From Yamagishiella unicocca (lineage: Eukaryota; Chlorophyta; Chlorophyceae; Chlamydomonadales; Volvocaceae), in NCBI GenBank assembly GCA_003116995.1, contig BDSL01000111.1, positions 62,001-126,000 of the forward strand: DNA of 64,000 bases, in the 5' to 3' direction. The position numbers and the translations under genes are program-made. Below are positions 10,926 through 24,100 of this stretch, piece after piece; positions within the stretch are counted from its first letter, which is position 1, and every line of letters starts with the position of its first letter. A model generated the notes under the pieces. The model made no database searches and was not told the origin of the DNA. It saw only the letters and a list, made by a program, of their open reading frames with translations.

Positions 10926-13900
10926 CTAAACGCGGGCACCAACGCCCGTGGGTCGGTGCTGGTCTGTAAGGATCGAGTCCAACAGGCTCAACTGAGCCGC
11001 AGAGAACTGTGATCGGTCGGTGCCGTACATGATGGGGCGATCCAGGACCGACAAGCGCTGCGGAAGCAACGTACCGCATGTCTGCTGCTGAGGCACGGGC
11101 GCCTGGGGGCGCAGATTCTGCGGGGGCTGAGCCGACAGGGCCTGAACAGGCGCCTGCGCCTGCGGGTCCTGCTTTGCGGCCACTTGCGCGTGCCGTTGCG
11201 TGCGCGTGCCCGACCGCTGAGCGCGCGTGCCGTCAGTCATGGACTCCGCAGACTCGTCCATGTCTTCATTCGTCTGCAGCATCGGGGTGCATATAGCGCG
11301 GGTGGGGTCACAACGACCATGCTGACCAGACATTCGACGCACTCAGGCGGGATCGATCACAGACTTGACTTCCGCCCCAGAGAACATCACGGCACTAGCG
11401 CTAGTACCAGGTGCACAACCACATCCGCGGTAAGAACAGCAAGTTCTCTCGACGGCAACAACACGAACAATAACAACACACAAGGATACAAAACTTTGCA
11501 AACTCAGGGCATGCAAACTGACAACATGAAACGACTCAAAGCCGAAACGCTCTCCTTACGTTTCCAGCGTTGCTGAAGCCGCCCGACAGCTGCGGCAGGT
11601 CGTCAAAGCCCAGGGCGGCAAGGTCGTGCTCCGTGATGACGCAGTCCTGGGTGGGCGGCGCCAGCACCGCAGCAAGGTTGGCGACTGCGTGGCTCGCGGA
11701 CCCCAGCAGCGACAGCCCGGGACCCAACCCGGATGCGCGCACGCCCTCCAGCACGCTGCTGCTCTGCGCACGGCGCAGCTGCTGGCCCGCGTGAGGCCCC
11801 CCTTGCTGCTCCAAGTGGTGACTCAGACAGCCGAGCTCACGTAGGGAGCCGCAGCTGGCCATCGGGATCGGCACTGCGCTGACGGCAGCGCCCTGATGTT
11901 CCGCGGCGGCAGCAGAGCTCGGGGCGGCCGACTCGAGGTCCGGGTTGGCCATCTGACGAGATGGCTGGGAGCCTGACGCCATCGCAAACGGCGACTGACC
12001 CTCGCTGACGGCCTCCTCATCAATGCGCTGCATGTGGGGTTGCGAGCCGCCGTGGCCGTGGAGCCCCCAGCTGCCATGGTAGTTGACCCCCGGCGGCGCG
12101 GTGCAGGCGCTGCCGGTGGCGACGCTGCCACTGTTGCCATTTCCCGACGTGGACGGAGGGGTGCCGGGGGTGCCGAGGCCGGTGGGGCAGTAGTCCATCA
12201 ACGCGCCACTGCTGTTCACCTTGGCGAAGCGCCCGCGGAACCGCGGCCGGGTGTCCGCCAGCTGTTTGCGGCACTCGTACCGGACCTTCTTGGCGCCCTC
12301 CGCCAGCGCGCGCATACGCAGCATGCGCTTCTGCCTGCAGGACAACACCATGAGAAAAGTGCGCGCAACAGCAAGGATCAGTGCCAAGGTTGAAAACGTT
12401 GCCGTAAAAGCAAGGATGTATGATCGCTGCGCTCGCACAACAAAGTCCGCGGCTTTCCTGAATTAGCGGCTGTCCACCCCAACAACGGTACGTGTCAGCA
12501 TGGCAGCCCATTCATGCACCAGCAAATCACTTGGCTGCAGGCCTTCCGACCTTGTCGGCCGTGCCCCTGGGTCGACAGAAACTGCCAGCGCCCGGTTCCG
12601 CACCTGTACCGGTTGAGCTGTGCCGCCCGCTCTGGGTCCAGCTCCCTATACGTCCCGTTGGACCGCTCCATACGCGGCAAAACGGCGTCGACGTCACCCA
12701 GCCCCAGCAGCCCCATGCCGCCGCCCAGGCTGGTGGCCGTGGCCGCAGCAGCTCCCACCAGCGGGTCGTAGCCGTCGCTGCTGAGCCGCATCAGCTGCGT
12801 CTCGCTGAGCTCGCACGATCCCCCCCGGCTCATCAAGCTCGCGCTCATGCTGGTGCCCAAGCCGATCGCTGGCGGCGCACTTCCTGGCAGCACCGCCTGG
12901 TTCGCCAGGTGTTGCGAGGAGAGGACCGCCAGGCGCTCCGAGCCTGCGCCCGCGAGCGTGTTGCCAGCGTGGGAGGGGCTCACCGACGTAGAGCCACCGC
13001 TGCCCACCAACGCCGTCGGTGCCGCGCCAAAGCTGCTAGCAGCCGCGTCCAGCGACCGCGAGGCGCCGGGTGGTGCCGCCGCTGCTGCTGCCGCCGCACC
13101 TGTCACCGTGGTAGGCACCGGGTTGGTGCCGTTTGTGGCGGCGGCGGCGATGCTCGGGTTCTCACTGGAGACCCCCATCAGGTTGTCCATGAGGCACGTC
13201 GTGGACGCGGTGGCGGAGGACTGCATCGGGAAGGACCCTGCGAGCGACAGGCCGCGGAAGCCGCCGCCGGGGTCCGAGAGCCCCAGACCCGCCCGCAATG
13301 TGGCGTCGCGTCGCGCCGCTGCGGCTGCAAATGCTGTCGCCGCCGTGGCGCCGTTACCTCCGCCAATACTGATCGGCGACGTTCGGGGAAGGTCGTCGGT
13401 CATAGATCGCTGCAGCAATTGTAAGTGAGCCTGATGTTGTTGCTGCTGCTGTGCTACCGCCAGAGCTGCCGCCGCCTGTTGCTGCTGTTGCTTATGTTGC
13501 AGGGCCTGAACCGCCGCCTGCTGCTGGTGCAGCTGCTGGAGCTGCTGCAGCTGCCGCTGCGCCGTCTGGATGTCCGACCACCCGGCCGCCGTGCCACCCG
13601 CAGCTACCATGCCGGCCAGCGTCATGGGGACTCCGCAGCCGTCCAGCGACTGCAGCAGCATGGTGTTGCTGCTACGCGCAGAGCCAAGCTGATAGCCGTC
13701 ATTATTGCTGCCTGATAATCCGCTCTGCGACAGGCACGACAAGCCGCTTAGCGAACGCATCGCGGGTTGCTGTCGATGAGCGGGAACGGCCATGGGCTCC
13801 GAGGAGGAAACCCCAAAACCAGGAAGGAGGCACCCTGCAGCAGCAGCGGCAGCGTGAAGTTGCGCATGGCGTTGCTGAAGCTGCTCCTGAAGGAGCTGTT

Positions 13901-15740
13901 GCGCCTGCTGCTGCTGCGCCTGCTGCTGTTGCGCCTGCTGCTGTTGCGCCTGCTGCTGCTGCGCCTGCTGCTGCTGCGCCTGCTGCGCCTGCTGCTGCTG
14001 CGCCTGCTGCTGCTGCGCCTGCTGCTGCTGCGCCTGCTGCTGCTGCGCCTGCTGCTGCTGCTGCGCCTGCTGCTGCTGTGCCTGCTGCTGCGCCTGGTGC
14101 TGCGCCTGGTGCTGCGCAGCCTGCTGTTGAAACAGGAGCTGCTGCTGTTGCGCATGGGCCTGCTGCGCCATCGCAGTCCAGCTGGAAGAAAGGCCCAATT
14201 GTTGGCCTAGCGACCCAGCGGAGGGCATGGAGGTTGAACACAAGGCAGCAGCTTGGGTATGGGTAGCCTGCTGCTGCTGCGCCTGTTGTTGTACCTGCTG
14301 AAGGGCAAGGAACCGTTGTTGCGCATGCTGTTGGATCTCCAGCTGTTGTTGCTGTTGTTGCTGCTGCTGTTGTGTTTGCTGCTGCGTGGTACAGGTCTGT
14401 GCCGTATTGGTTTTGCGCTGCTCCTGCAGGTGGTCAAGAGGCGCGCAGAAAGTATCAAGCAGCAGAGCAACGTCCATGCTGTCTACTGCGTCCATGAGCT
14501 CCTGGCTGGCGACCCGCTGCAGGGACTGTTGCGAATGTTGCGACTGTGCCGCTTGGTGCAGCTGTTGGGTGGCAGCCGATGTGGAAGGCTGTGCGCCTTG
14601 CAAACTGTACCGCTCGGGCACCTGTGGATGCGGAGGTGCGGACGCTGCCGCCTGGAGATTGCCGCTGCAATTCGAAAAGGGTGAAACAGCAAGCGGGGCA
14701 GCGCGGACTGCATCGGGCTGTTCAGCGCTTGGGGACATGGATCGATCGCCTACGCTCGGCTGTGGCACAGGCTGCGGCTGTGATGCCACCGTCGCTAACA
14801 CGCTGTTGTGAGGCCATGAGTTCGACGCCTGCTGAAGCGCCGTGGTGGGCATTGGGCTGTTCGGCGAGCCCACGTTCGCCGGCGGGGGTACCGTTGTAGG
14901 CTGAGGACTTGATGTATCCGAATGGGGCGTCCCCATCGCCACGCTGCTTGCATTGTTCGATGGCCAGCAGGGGCTCGCACCATCGAAAATGTCCATCTGG
15001 AGGTTCCTCGTCAAGCACGCCGCTAGCGGCATGTCCAGCAAACGACCCCTCGACTTGGCCTCTCGATATGCCCAAACGGGACAAGACTGGCAAGGGACTC
15101 GTAGGTGCCGTTGTGCCAGCTGCAAAAGCGGGTGTATAACAAACAACTTTCTTAGCGCACGAATACTCCGGAAATCATGGCAGCAAATGCTATACGTGTA
15201 AAAATGTCCATCCTGTAGTTCCTGCGCCAATCGGAGCTGCGGCTTATGGACGTGAGTCGAAGAGCTCGTGCGGACACAAAAATGGCGCCTTAAGGCGCAA
15301 CCAAAGAACAGAAACCAACCAGTTGTAGCGCTCAAACAAAATATCACTCTGCCAGTTATTGATATGTGCGCAAGGCATGACGTGGGGGCGAGGGACAGTA
15401 GCCATCGAACTGCATGCAATATGGGCCGCGCGCTAACTTTCGCTCCGACCCGCAAGTTCGGCTTCACGGGACATGTAATGGTTGCAATGTCTCACCTTGT
15501 TGACGCTGTGCACTTGCGCATCGCATTGCGGGCACAGGAAGGCGCCTACGAGGCAAAAAAGCGGGGCGACACGACGTGAAGTTCCTGGCGGCGGTCGGTC
15601 CCCGTATTGTCCAGAAGCTTTTGCCCTTTAGGCTAAATATAACGCCTCCGAGAGCCAGGCTTACCGTCCGAATGGCAGAAAACATTCGCGAGCTTGGCAT
15701 CACAGTGGTCACAGACCACTTTGAAGCTGGAAGTGTCCAT
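10926..15740 (-). CDS. CONSTANS-like B-box/CCT transcription factor, glutamine-rich, ~1254 aa
   Basis: Five exons join in phase: 15740-15665, 15545-15496, 15119-12604, 12334-11560, 11273-10926. The start ATG sits in GCAGCGATGG. Exons 1-3 build one complete B-box with every ligand in register: C10, C13, C22, D25, C30, C33/D34, H38, H47, followed by LAQRHLRVPCQSC; a second B-box is not preserved. Exon 3 codes a 780-residue Gln/Ala/Ser-rich region, with Q tracts at about residues 284-325, 365-460 and 559-606. The CCT motif spans the exon 3/4 junction (about residues 875-920): LNRYRQKRMLRMRA, KKVRYECRKQLADTRPR, FRGRFAKV. The family (CONSTANS-like, e.g. CrCO, ROC66) acts in nuclear light/clock-dependent transcription. 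Its size and Q content are unusual against the roughly 400-aa CrCO. Identity with any named algal gene was not established. Confidence 0.9.
13430..14395. repeat. CTG/CAG and CTGCTGCGC trinucleotide/nonanucleotide repeats (coding)
   Basis: On the plus strand CTG, GTTGCTG and CTGCTGCTGCGC units dominate 13430-13570, 13870-14160 and 14270-14395. On the minus strand they encode poly-Gln broken by Ala in the B-box/CCT protein. The periodicity of 3 leaves several other frames open, which are artefacts. Confidence 0.9.
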
Positions 15741-15829
15741 CGCTGCGACCGGTCCGCGCACAAGCGCCCCAGCGCCAGAACAAAGATATTTTCCGCAATA
15801 AGCCTTGCTTCCTAGCGCCCGGGCCAATG

Positions 15830-18800
15830 ATAACTTATGAGCTACTACGCTGCCTCACTGAGGCAGTGCGCCGGCACCAGCCGGCGGTCCCGAAAGACAG
15901 CGTAAGCCGTAACCTCCTACTCGGTTAATGAAAGTGGTTCAAGAGATTCCTAACCGGTTGCACGAGGCATATAACGAGCTCTCCCGTGCGATCGTGCGTT
16001 CACATGGACCCCCGTCAAGGATACGACGCTCCAGGGTGGCCAAAACGTTTCCATGAGGGACCTGAACACTTTGCAATATGACAAATGAAGTCGACATTTA
16101 CATACAACGTTGCAGAATAATACAGACGAGGGCGCCTGCGGGAGTAATAGAACCGACTACTGAGTCGCGTTTTGGCGGCGGACACTCGTGGTTAGTAAAG
16201 CACCCCTTGAAGACTGCATGGGGAGAGTGCTTGAATATGCTCGCAAAGGGGGGGGAAGGCCCGGCAATAATGTTGAGCAGCTAAACGCCCGGGGCCGTAA
16301 ATCAGGGACGTCGACCAACATTTTTTGCTTGTGTATGGGGTCATTGCATGTGGGACGGTTAGCGGACGGTTTGAGTTGCCAAAACTCTTGGAGCTGACCA
16401 TCATGGCTGACCTTTGTCGTGACGCTTTTCGACTGCGCGCAACCCGTCCATAGGCCTCGGATTTCAACCCCCACAGCTCCGGCACCTTAAAATATCCATG
16501 ATCAGACCGATCTAAGCATGCGCTTGGGCATCGATAGGCCACAAGGCTTTATCTTCGAGGTTGCTGAATGCTGTGAAAATGGGCAGCAGAACGGTCATTC
16601 GTGCCCATGTCCATGCCGTTCGATGCCCGTGCTAGGCCTCTCTGCCTCCTGCGACCCTTGCCTTACTACCATACCAAGGGAGATGTCATCTGTGACAGAC
16701 AGGCGCCCGATAAACTCGGAGAGCTGATGATCATCCTAGTTGCGCCGAGTTTCCCTTCAGCTGCTGTTGAGCTTCCCTGTTTCGTCGTTTCATCTCCCGA
16801 GACCATGTTGCGCACATGTTGCTCCAAGTGGCCACGTAACATTCCCAAAAGACGAAGTGCGCTGGAACCAGGGATGGCACAGTGCACACAAATGCTTTTT
16901 CAGTACAGCCGCCACAAATCGCTGACCTGCGCCGTGTACGTCAATCCGAGGCGATGCCATGTGAAAGAACGGGGCTCACACCCCATGGCACATGCTGTCA
17001 GTTATCCCGTCGTAACCCCACATGTGTCTCCGGCAACCAGCCCTCTCAAGGCTTCCCCAAATGGCCTTCCTGGCCCTCAACCACTGTGGGCAAGGACATT
17101 TCGCCAGTCAGGGCACGCGGCACGGCGCAGCAATGATCCAAGGCGGGTCATAGCTGAACGCAACCGCATTGACTTGCCTCAGATTGGCCGTTATGGGTAT
17201 GCGTAGCAGTTTGCAAGGGGAGCTGCTGTCGCAACTCAGTACTGGCTCGGATCAGTGGCTGCCGGACAAGTGATGCGATTTGCTTGCCGGTAAGGGGACG
17301 CGTGAGCCCGGCGATGTATACGCACTCGGGCGTGGTCATCCTAGTTCCATAACTGACACTGCTCGAAGGTCACGTTTGGGCACCTGGAATGGGTTTGAGT
17401 CCGAGTTCAGCCTAGCATTCCGGTCCTGCCTTGATGCGCGTAGGCCAGATAGACTCCGCGGAAAAGTAGCTCACTGTAACACAACTGTGGGTATACCGCC
17501 AGGCAGGGGCGGACTTGGTCCGGGCTCACGCGCCCGGTGGCCCCTTATAGGCAAGCAAATCGCATCACTTGTACGGCAGATACTTATCCACCGAGACTCT
17601 TTAGACACTTAGCGCGTTGACCATAGTTAAATCACACACTGTGTCAACCACGGATTGCGTAACGACACTGCAGTCTGTCTTTCCGAAGTCGTTATCACCG
17701 GTGCTCGACTTCGATCTATTTCGCCCAGGCACGATCACTGAATCTGCGTTTGGTAACCAAACCCGGGATGGCCTATCTGTAAGTCTTTGCGTTTCCTTAA
17801 GGCTACGCGGGAGTCTTGCATGCAGCCTCCAGGCTGTTGGGCTATCTTTCGTCGCCAGCGCATGCAGCACGGTCGGCAGCAGCGCTGTGTGTACAGCTGC
17901 CAGCAGGTGCACTACAGCAATACCTGAGGCCAGGTCAAATCCGATACTCTATTTTAAATGCCAGCGGCACCCAAGTGCGATGGTCCCTTTCAAGATGCCT
18001 GACGCGTCCTGATGTTGGGCTGCACCGGGCCGTACCTGCCGTACGGGTGCGCAGGGAACTGCTGGCCCGGAGTCTTCCGCGCCCGCGGGCGTAACCCGCA
18101 GGGCGGTATCGTTTCCGGGTCCCCCCGCTTGTCCTGGTTCTGCCCGGCGTCTTTGAGCTTTCGAGCCGAACCTGTGCCCTTCAGCGCGCCTACTACCAGC
18201 CCCGGCCCTCGTATGGTGAGGCCACGGTAGAGGACCCCGCAGCGGCGGCAGTAGCCACAGAAACCACCGGTACCTTCGGAGTTGGTCTGCTGCACCCGGG
18301 CCTGGAGTGCACACAGCGCACACAACAAACGTACGCGATGCATGTTGGCACTCGACAGCTGTACGCGGCCAGAGCCAGCAACCGCGGCTCGGTCTGAAAA
18401 CGTCTTCAGCGACTCATCGCCTTGTTCTGCCTAGTGAATTCGCTTGCAGCGCGCAACGTCAAAAGCAGGCTTGCATCAGGGGGATCAGTGCGTACGGGCT
18501 TTGCTGTTTGTCAGGCTAGGAAACAATGATTATTACAATAACCAGCAGCTTTAGACCGGATACACGGAGATGCTTGGCATGTGGTTAACGATTCAGCACA
18601 GTAAAACGTAACAGCAGTAAGCTACAACCCATATGACCCAAACTGTCCACAGTACGGCGGGACGTGCCGCAACGTGGCGCGGCGCTCGCTGTTAACGGAG
18701 GAGGGGGCCCCCAGGAGCCGCAGTATTATCTACTAACGCTCATCCCTAGATAATGCAGGGTTGGAACCCTGGCCCCAAACGGCTGGGAACGATAGGTAGC

Positions 18801-21190
18801 GCGAGTCAACTCCCATGTTCCGACCTGGTGTTCCGAGGTCCTTCGCGTCCCCCCCCCTTCCCAGTACGGACCTTCCCGGACACGCGAACACGCATATACG
18901 CTGCAATCCATCGCAACAATCCCGTTTGGTTCACTATCGACAGTTGCGAAGTCCACTCCAAACATGAGGGATTACAGATAGCATGGCGAGATGTTTACGA
19001 GGTCAGACACGCAGTGCGGCAGTGTGATGATTGCATGCACGATGCACCTTCTTTTGCCGGCATAACCAAACCGGTAAGATGGGAATCAAGTTGCGAAGCA
19101 TGCTCCAGGTTCAAATGTTGGACTCGTTCATACTGTCGTGATTTAGTGCGTCGTCCAGGCCGAGCACCTTGGAACACCCGCACCGAGCTGAGGCACAAAG
19201 GTAAGTAATGAATGTGACATTGTCCCCAAGACCGCGCGAACCCAGAACAAGAGGAAGGTGTAGACGGTACAATAAGTACCGCGTGCATGCGATCTCCAAT
19301 CCAGTAACAACCAAACAGTGGTTGCGAAGCGAACTGCCGATCTCCAAAGCGCAATGAGGGTTGGAATCTTTTGCGAAATTAGGCGTTTCATTTACGACGG
19401 GCACGACGGGCTGCGTCGCACGGTACTGCGATGCGCCGATGCCTATAAGGCCCTGACTGGCCCTGAAGCAAGCGCTGCGCATGTGCCTAATAAAAGGATA
19501 TTACAGTGTTTTATGGCCCCGCAGCACGGCCGGTTTTCGGCGCATCAAGACACGGACCCGGGGAGGACCCGGGGTAAGAGCTACAGGTGTAATCCAGACG
19601 CAACGTTCGAGTAACCGTTGCCTCTCTGCGTCTTTTTTATGGAGCCCCGATTCTATTCATGTGTGGGAGGCCGTTTTCTCGTGCGGAAACAGGGTCAGCA
19701 CGCGCTGTCGGGGCTGTGGCGGTGGCCTGCGCCCCCACTAGGTTGACACCACTGGTGAAGACGCTGCCGCACTTGCAAGAAATTACGTATGCCGTCATGG
19801 CCCTGGCGGCAAATGGGCAACCTGCGAATTTCTGCCGTGCTCGCTGTTGCCTCCCCAGCCGCTTCAGCCCGCCTGTCCCGTACCACGGAAATATATGGTA
19901 GGAACACGCTTGTTATTCTTGTTAACACTTGTCACCCTGCTCGCAAGCGGGGATTGACCCAAGTCGTTCCGAACTGACTTGATGGCTGACGCCGCTACGT
20001 GACAACTCTCCCCTGGTGCAACTCAGGTGAAGCCTTAAATTAATTTGTTGTTTTGCGCAGCTAAGGTTGGCGACCTGACATGTTGGGGCCGACGAGGAAC
20101 GCTGCGGACCGCAGGCCACCTGCCCGGTGATCAGCGACGAAGCTGCGTCCGAACCAGCGGCGCACGGTGGCACATGCAGGTATAGCCCAACGGTACTCAC
20201 GGGGTTGTTGCGACGCGTCGAAGGGTCCTTCCAGTGCCAATCGGTTCCTTTCCGCAACTTCCAGCCCAGCACAGCTAGATCCGTAACGGTCTACCAGAAA
20301 GGGAGAAGTTTTCCCCGCCGTCCAGAACAGGTGCCAGAGCCTTGCAAGGGACCTCCAGGCAGCTTACACGCATAACCCGCACTCCTCCCTACCCCCCCAC
20401 TTACCGCCGCGCGACCCTGGCCACGCAGGTGCGCTGACTTGAGGGACTGTTGGGGACTGTAGGCAAGGTAGACCGCGGGTAGAATCCCAGGCTTGACCCG
20501 AGCAACACGTTATCTGCGCGGCAAGTCAGGTGTCTAAGGTTGGCATATAGAGCAGCAATTCTGCGTGTCAGCAAGTGGCCGACCGGGAAGGCTGCAGGGA
20601 TAAAAACTACAACCCTGCCGGGTCTTGCGCCCGTCCGCAAATTCAGTATGGCAATTCACCTGCAAGGTTGACACGTGCAAACTATTGCTATGAAGCTGCT
20701 TTACCGTCGCGTGTGCACTTCGCTTCCCACATGTCGGTTCACGATGTCGGTTGGCCATGCACTTCCCGCCAGCCGACCTTTGCACGGAATATCTACACGA
20801 AACGGGTTGAACCTTTCTGAGTCGCGCATCTCACGATGGGAGTCGCAGCGCTAGCAGCGGCAATGGTCACACAAAGCAACGACCACCAAATTCATCCACG
20901 AAGCCACTTACTTTGTGCGCAGAGCTGCAACTTATGCAGGCTTTTGAAAGCCCACTACCAAATGCCTTGCGCAAGCTAAGCCTATTAACATAAAACTACC
21001 GGTACGCGCTCCAAACGCTGCGTTGATGAAAGGGATATGTAGTTGCAGTGTCAAGTAATCTTATTGCTTTTTCCTTTATCCACCTTGACATTTGAAAGCA
21101 TATCTCTGTTGAGTGGCGGCAGCGCAGCACGTGTTTATTCTATTATCAGAGGCCCTGAGGCCAACGCTTGCCCCCAAGAGTGCTGCCGGG
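15830..21190. other. 5.3-kb intergenic stretch, no gene recognised
   Basis: It lies between the divergently transcribed B-box/CCT gene (start 15740, minus) and the phospholipase B-like gene (start near 21197, plus), so it must hold both promoters. A foldback element sits at 17245-17595. The GC-richer patch at 18000-18330 is open on both strands but shows no recognised domain. No tRNA or other RNA gene was recognised. Confidence 0.55.
17245..17595. mobile_element. Foldback/MITE-like element with ~65-bp terminal inverted repeats
   Basis: The left arm 17245-17310 and the right arm 17521-17595 are inverted copies. The core AAGTGATGCGATTTGCTTGC is identical in both, and similarity extends outward through CTGCCG and CTCGG, and inward through TAAGGGG to CGTGAGCCCG. 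The internal 210 bp has no coding capacity. No target-site duplication was identified by eye, so the exact ends and superfamily are unknown. Confidence 0.75.
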
Positions 21191-21196
21191 GCTTGA

Positions 21197-24100
21197 ATGT
21201 TCCGAAATCGAGTTCTCGATACTGCCGGCGCCATGCGCCTGGCGGGCGTAGTCACCGCCGCTTTTCTGTTAGTGTTCCAGGCGGCGAGGGCGACTACCGA
21301 GGACCTCACTGCAGTACACAAAACATGCCAAAACCTGAAGAAGGACAACCAGGCGGTTTATGGCTGTGTCGCCAAGAACAGCGACGGAAGCTGGTTCGTT
21401 GCCGAGGCAGCTAGCCACGTTGGCAATGACTGCGCCGCAAGCGGCACATTCATCGACTCCTCTCACACCACCAGCAACTTCGGCAAGTTGCGCGTGGTCA
21501 CCGGCGCTGCCTACAGCGACGTTGACCAGGCGTATGCGGCCGGCTTCCTGGAGGGCCACCTCACGGCAGGTACGCGCACTCCAGGTTACCACACCGAGGG
21601 CCCTGTGCTGCCACGCTCCCGAGCTGAGGCGGGGCGTGCAGGGGATAAGGCCCCCACCCCCACCCGGGCCGGTTTTTTCTCCGTACACGGGATTTCCTTG
21701 CACCCCCCTACCCGGGCCCCCCCACCACGAGTGGCCCAGCCAAGGGCTCCTCTCAACCCTCCCGCGGGTCGCGCCCAGGCAGCCGTCCACGATACCATCC
21801 GATCCGCACCATCGGACACCATCCGATCGGACACCATCCGATCCGCACCATCGGACACCATCCGATCCGCACCATCGGACACCATCCGATCCGCACCATC
21901 GGACACCATCCGATCCGCACCATCGGACACCATCCGATCCGCACCATCGGACACCATCCGATCCGCACAGTCCGCTGGCGGCTGTGCCGCGCGTGAACGA
22001 CCACACGCACGTGCGCACCGTGTTTTGGGGATGCTGCGACCTCCGCGGAGGGCAGCGCAGCTGCAACCGTAAGCGCACCCCCACACACCGGCAGCCCACG
22101 GGCTTTTCTTGCACACCGCGTACCAGCAGCCGCGGTGCTGTGCGGCTCCTGTGGGGAGGCTCCTGCGGGAGGAGGCGCCTGCGGGAGGAGGCGGCCACTC
22201 GTGAGGCGCGGCGAGGGGCGGCGAGGCCACCCGCAGCGACGCCCATGCAATCACCATCGCACATCGTCCACCTGCACCAGCAGCACCAGCAGCACCAGCA
22301 TCACTAGCAGCAACAGCGGCAACAGCGGCAACAGCAGCAACAGCAGCAACAGCAGCAACAGCAGCAACAGCAGCAACAGCAGCAACAGCAGCACTAGCAG
22401 CAACAGCAGCAACAGCATCACTAGCAGCAACAGCAGCAACAGCACGCTTTTGCCGGGGCGGCTTATCGCGACCTCCGCGCTTCGCCGCCCTGCTGGTTGC
22501 CACCTGCGCTGCTTCCATGCTGCATGCATGCATGCCGCCAACCTCCGCTGCGTCAACCCGTGATCCGCCCTCCCCCCCCCCCCAGCCCGCATCTACGACC
22601 ACTACTCCAACCTCAAGGCCTACTTCGTCACGATGCTGAACGAGACGGAGTCCCTGGAGCTTTCTCTGGACTGGTGCGTGCTTCGCATGCCCGGCCACCA
22701 GTCCATACCCGCCTCCGCCCTCCGCGACCCAGATCGCTCATCTCCACCCCCCTTCCCCAAATGACCCGACAGGCCGCCTCCACCGGTTTGCCCGTAGTCA
22801 GTCCCAGTGCTCCAGCATGCGCCCACAAAATCGGTGTCGGACGGCCATGCGCCAACTGTCCTGTCCTTGTCGCGTACACGGTTTTTATGCCATTTCCCCA
22901 AATGACCCCCCCTACCATCACCCTCGCCCCGGGCGACCCTCCGATCCATCTTCCCCGTGTTTTCAAACCCCCAGGCTGGAGGACCAGGAGGTGTGGGCGA
23001 ACGAGCAGATCCGCTCCGCCCCCGCGGACGACCCCTACTGGCAGCTGCTGAGCCTGGTGCAAGCGCAGTTTGATGGCCTGGTGGCCGGATACCAGGCGAG
23101 GGCGCGGGAGGAGGTGCAGCAGCGCCAGCAGCAGCGGGGCCTCGGAGGCGTGGTGGGGCGCCGGCTGGCGGGAGGTGCCGGCGGCAGCAGCGCCAGCAGC
23201 GGTGACGACGTGACCGTGGGCTGGCTGGAGCGGCGGGACATGATGTTCCTGAACAGCAACGGTGGGAGAGCGGAAGGGGGTTGGGCCGGGGTGATGGAGG
23301 CGGCAGGAAGGGTCGGGGTGGGAGGGAGCGAGGGGAGGGGAGGGGCATGCAAGCGACGCAGTGGGGGTGGGGGGGGAGCCACAGGCGGACGCCAAGCGGC
23401 GTGAATTTGACTTCGTCTCAAGGGAGAGGATGACGGCGGGGGCTCAGCAGTAGCTGCAATACACACACGCACACACGCACGCACGCCCTCTTCTACGGCC
23501 CCCCCGTCACCCCGGCATGGCGACTCGTATCCCCCCCCTATCGTGTAACCAGCTTTTATGCCATACCCCTGCTCGCCCCCCTCCCCCGTGCACACGGCTG
23601 GGTTGGGTTACGGAAGCGAAGGAAGCGAAGGAAGCGAAGGAGACCAAAGCCCCTGTCTGAGCGGGTTTCCGTGTGCGGCCCCGCAGGCGACGTGTACGAC
23701 ATCATCGATGCTCTCGAGGCGGGCTTCGGCGGCGATGAAGGCGGAGAGGGCGGCGTGGGGGCGGCGGCGGGCAGCAGCGGGGGTGCTCCCAGGCGGCGGC
23801 GTGCCCCCCACTCGGCTGACGTGGACCCCGACCCCGTGCGGATGTCGCTTAAGCTGGGGCTGCAGGGTGGGTGCAAGTGGGGGGAGCCAGCGGCGGGGGC
23901 GAGGTGGGCAGGATGGATGGCGTTGCTGGCGCCACGAGGGGTGGGGACGGAGGCGGGGTTGTTGTTGCGGAGGGCGTACGTGCGGAGTGTGCTGTGGGGG
24001 GGTTGGGGTTGGCTCAGAGGAAAGGGGCTGTCACAGCTCCCCACCCACCCACATGGGCCTACTGCCGTCCTGTCTGTCAGCGTGCTCCGACCCCAACCCC

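Noticed and set aside
13451..14266. Plus-strand 271-codon Ala/Leu-rich frames
   Set aside because: Antisense readings of CTG repeats encoding poly-Gln in the B-box/CCT gene.
14722..15093. Minus-strand frame reading SRGQVEGSFAGHAASGVLDE and onward, protein-like in look
   Set aside because: It overlaps exon 3 of the B-box/CCT gene in another frame. Only the other frame continues the B-box sequence NKLAQRHLRVPCQSC in phase.
17949..18343. Overlapping open frames on both strands, one with CGYCRRCG
   Set aside because: Both strands are open at once in a GC-rich patch. No complete zinc-binding motif, no start or splice support.
21586..22698. Long minus-strand frame (370 codons) over phospholipase B-like intron 1
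   Set aside because: Produced by 24-bp and CAG repeats, both multiples of three; the domain match lies on the plus strand.
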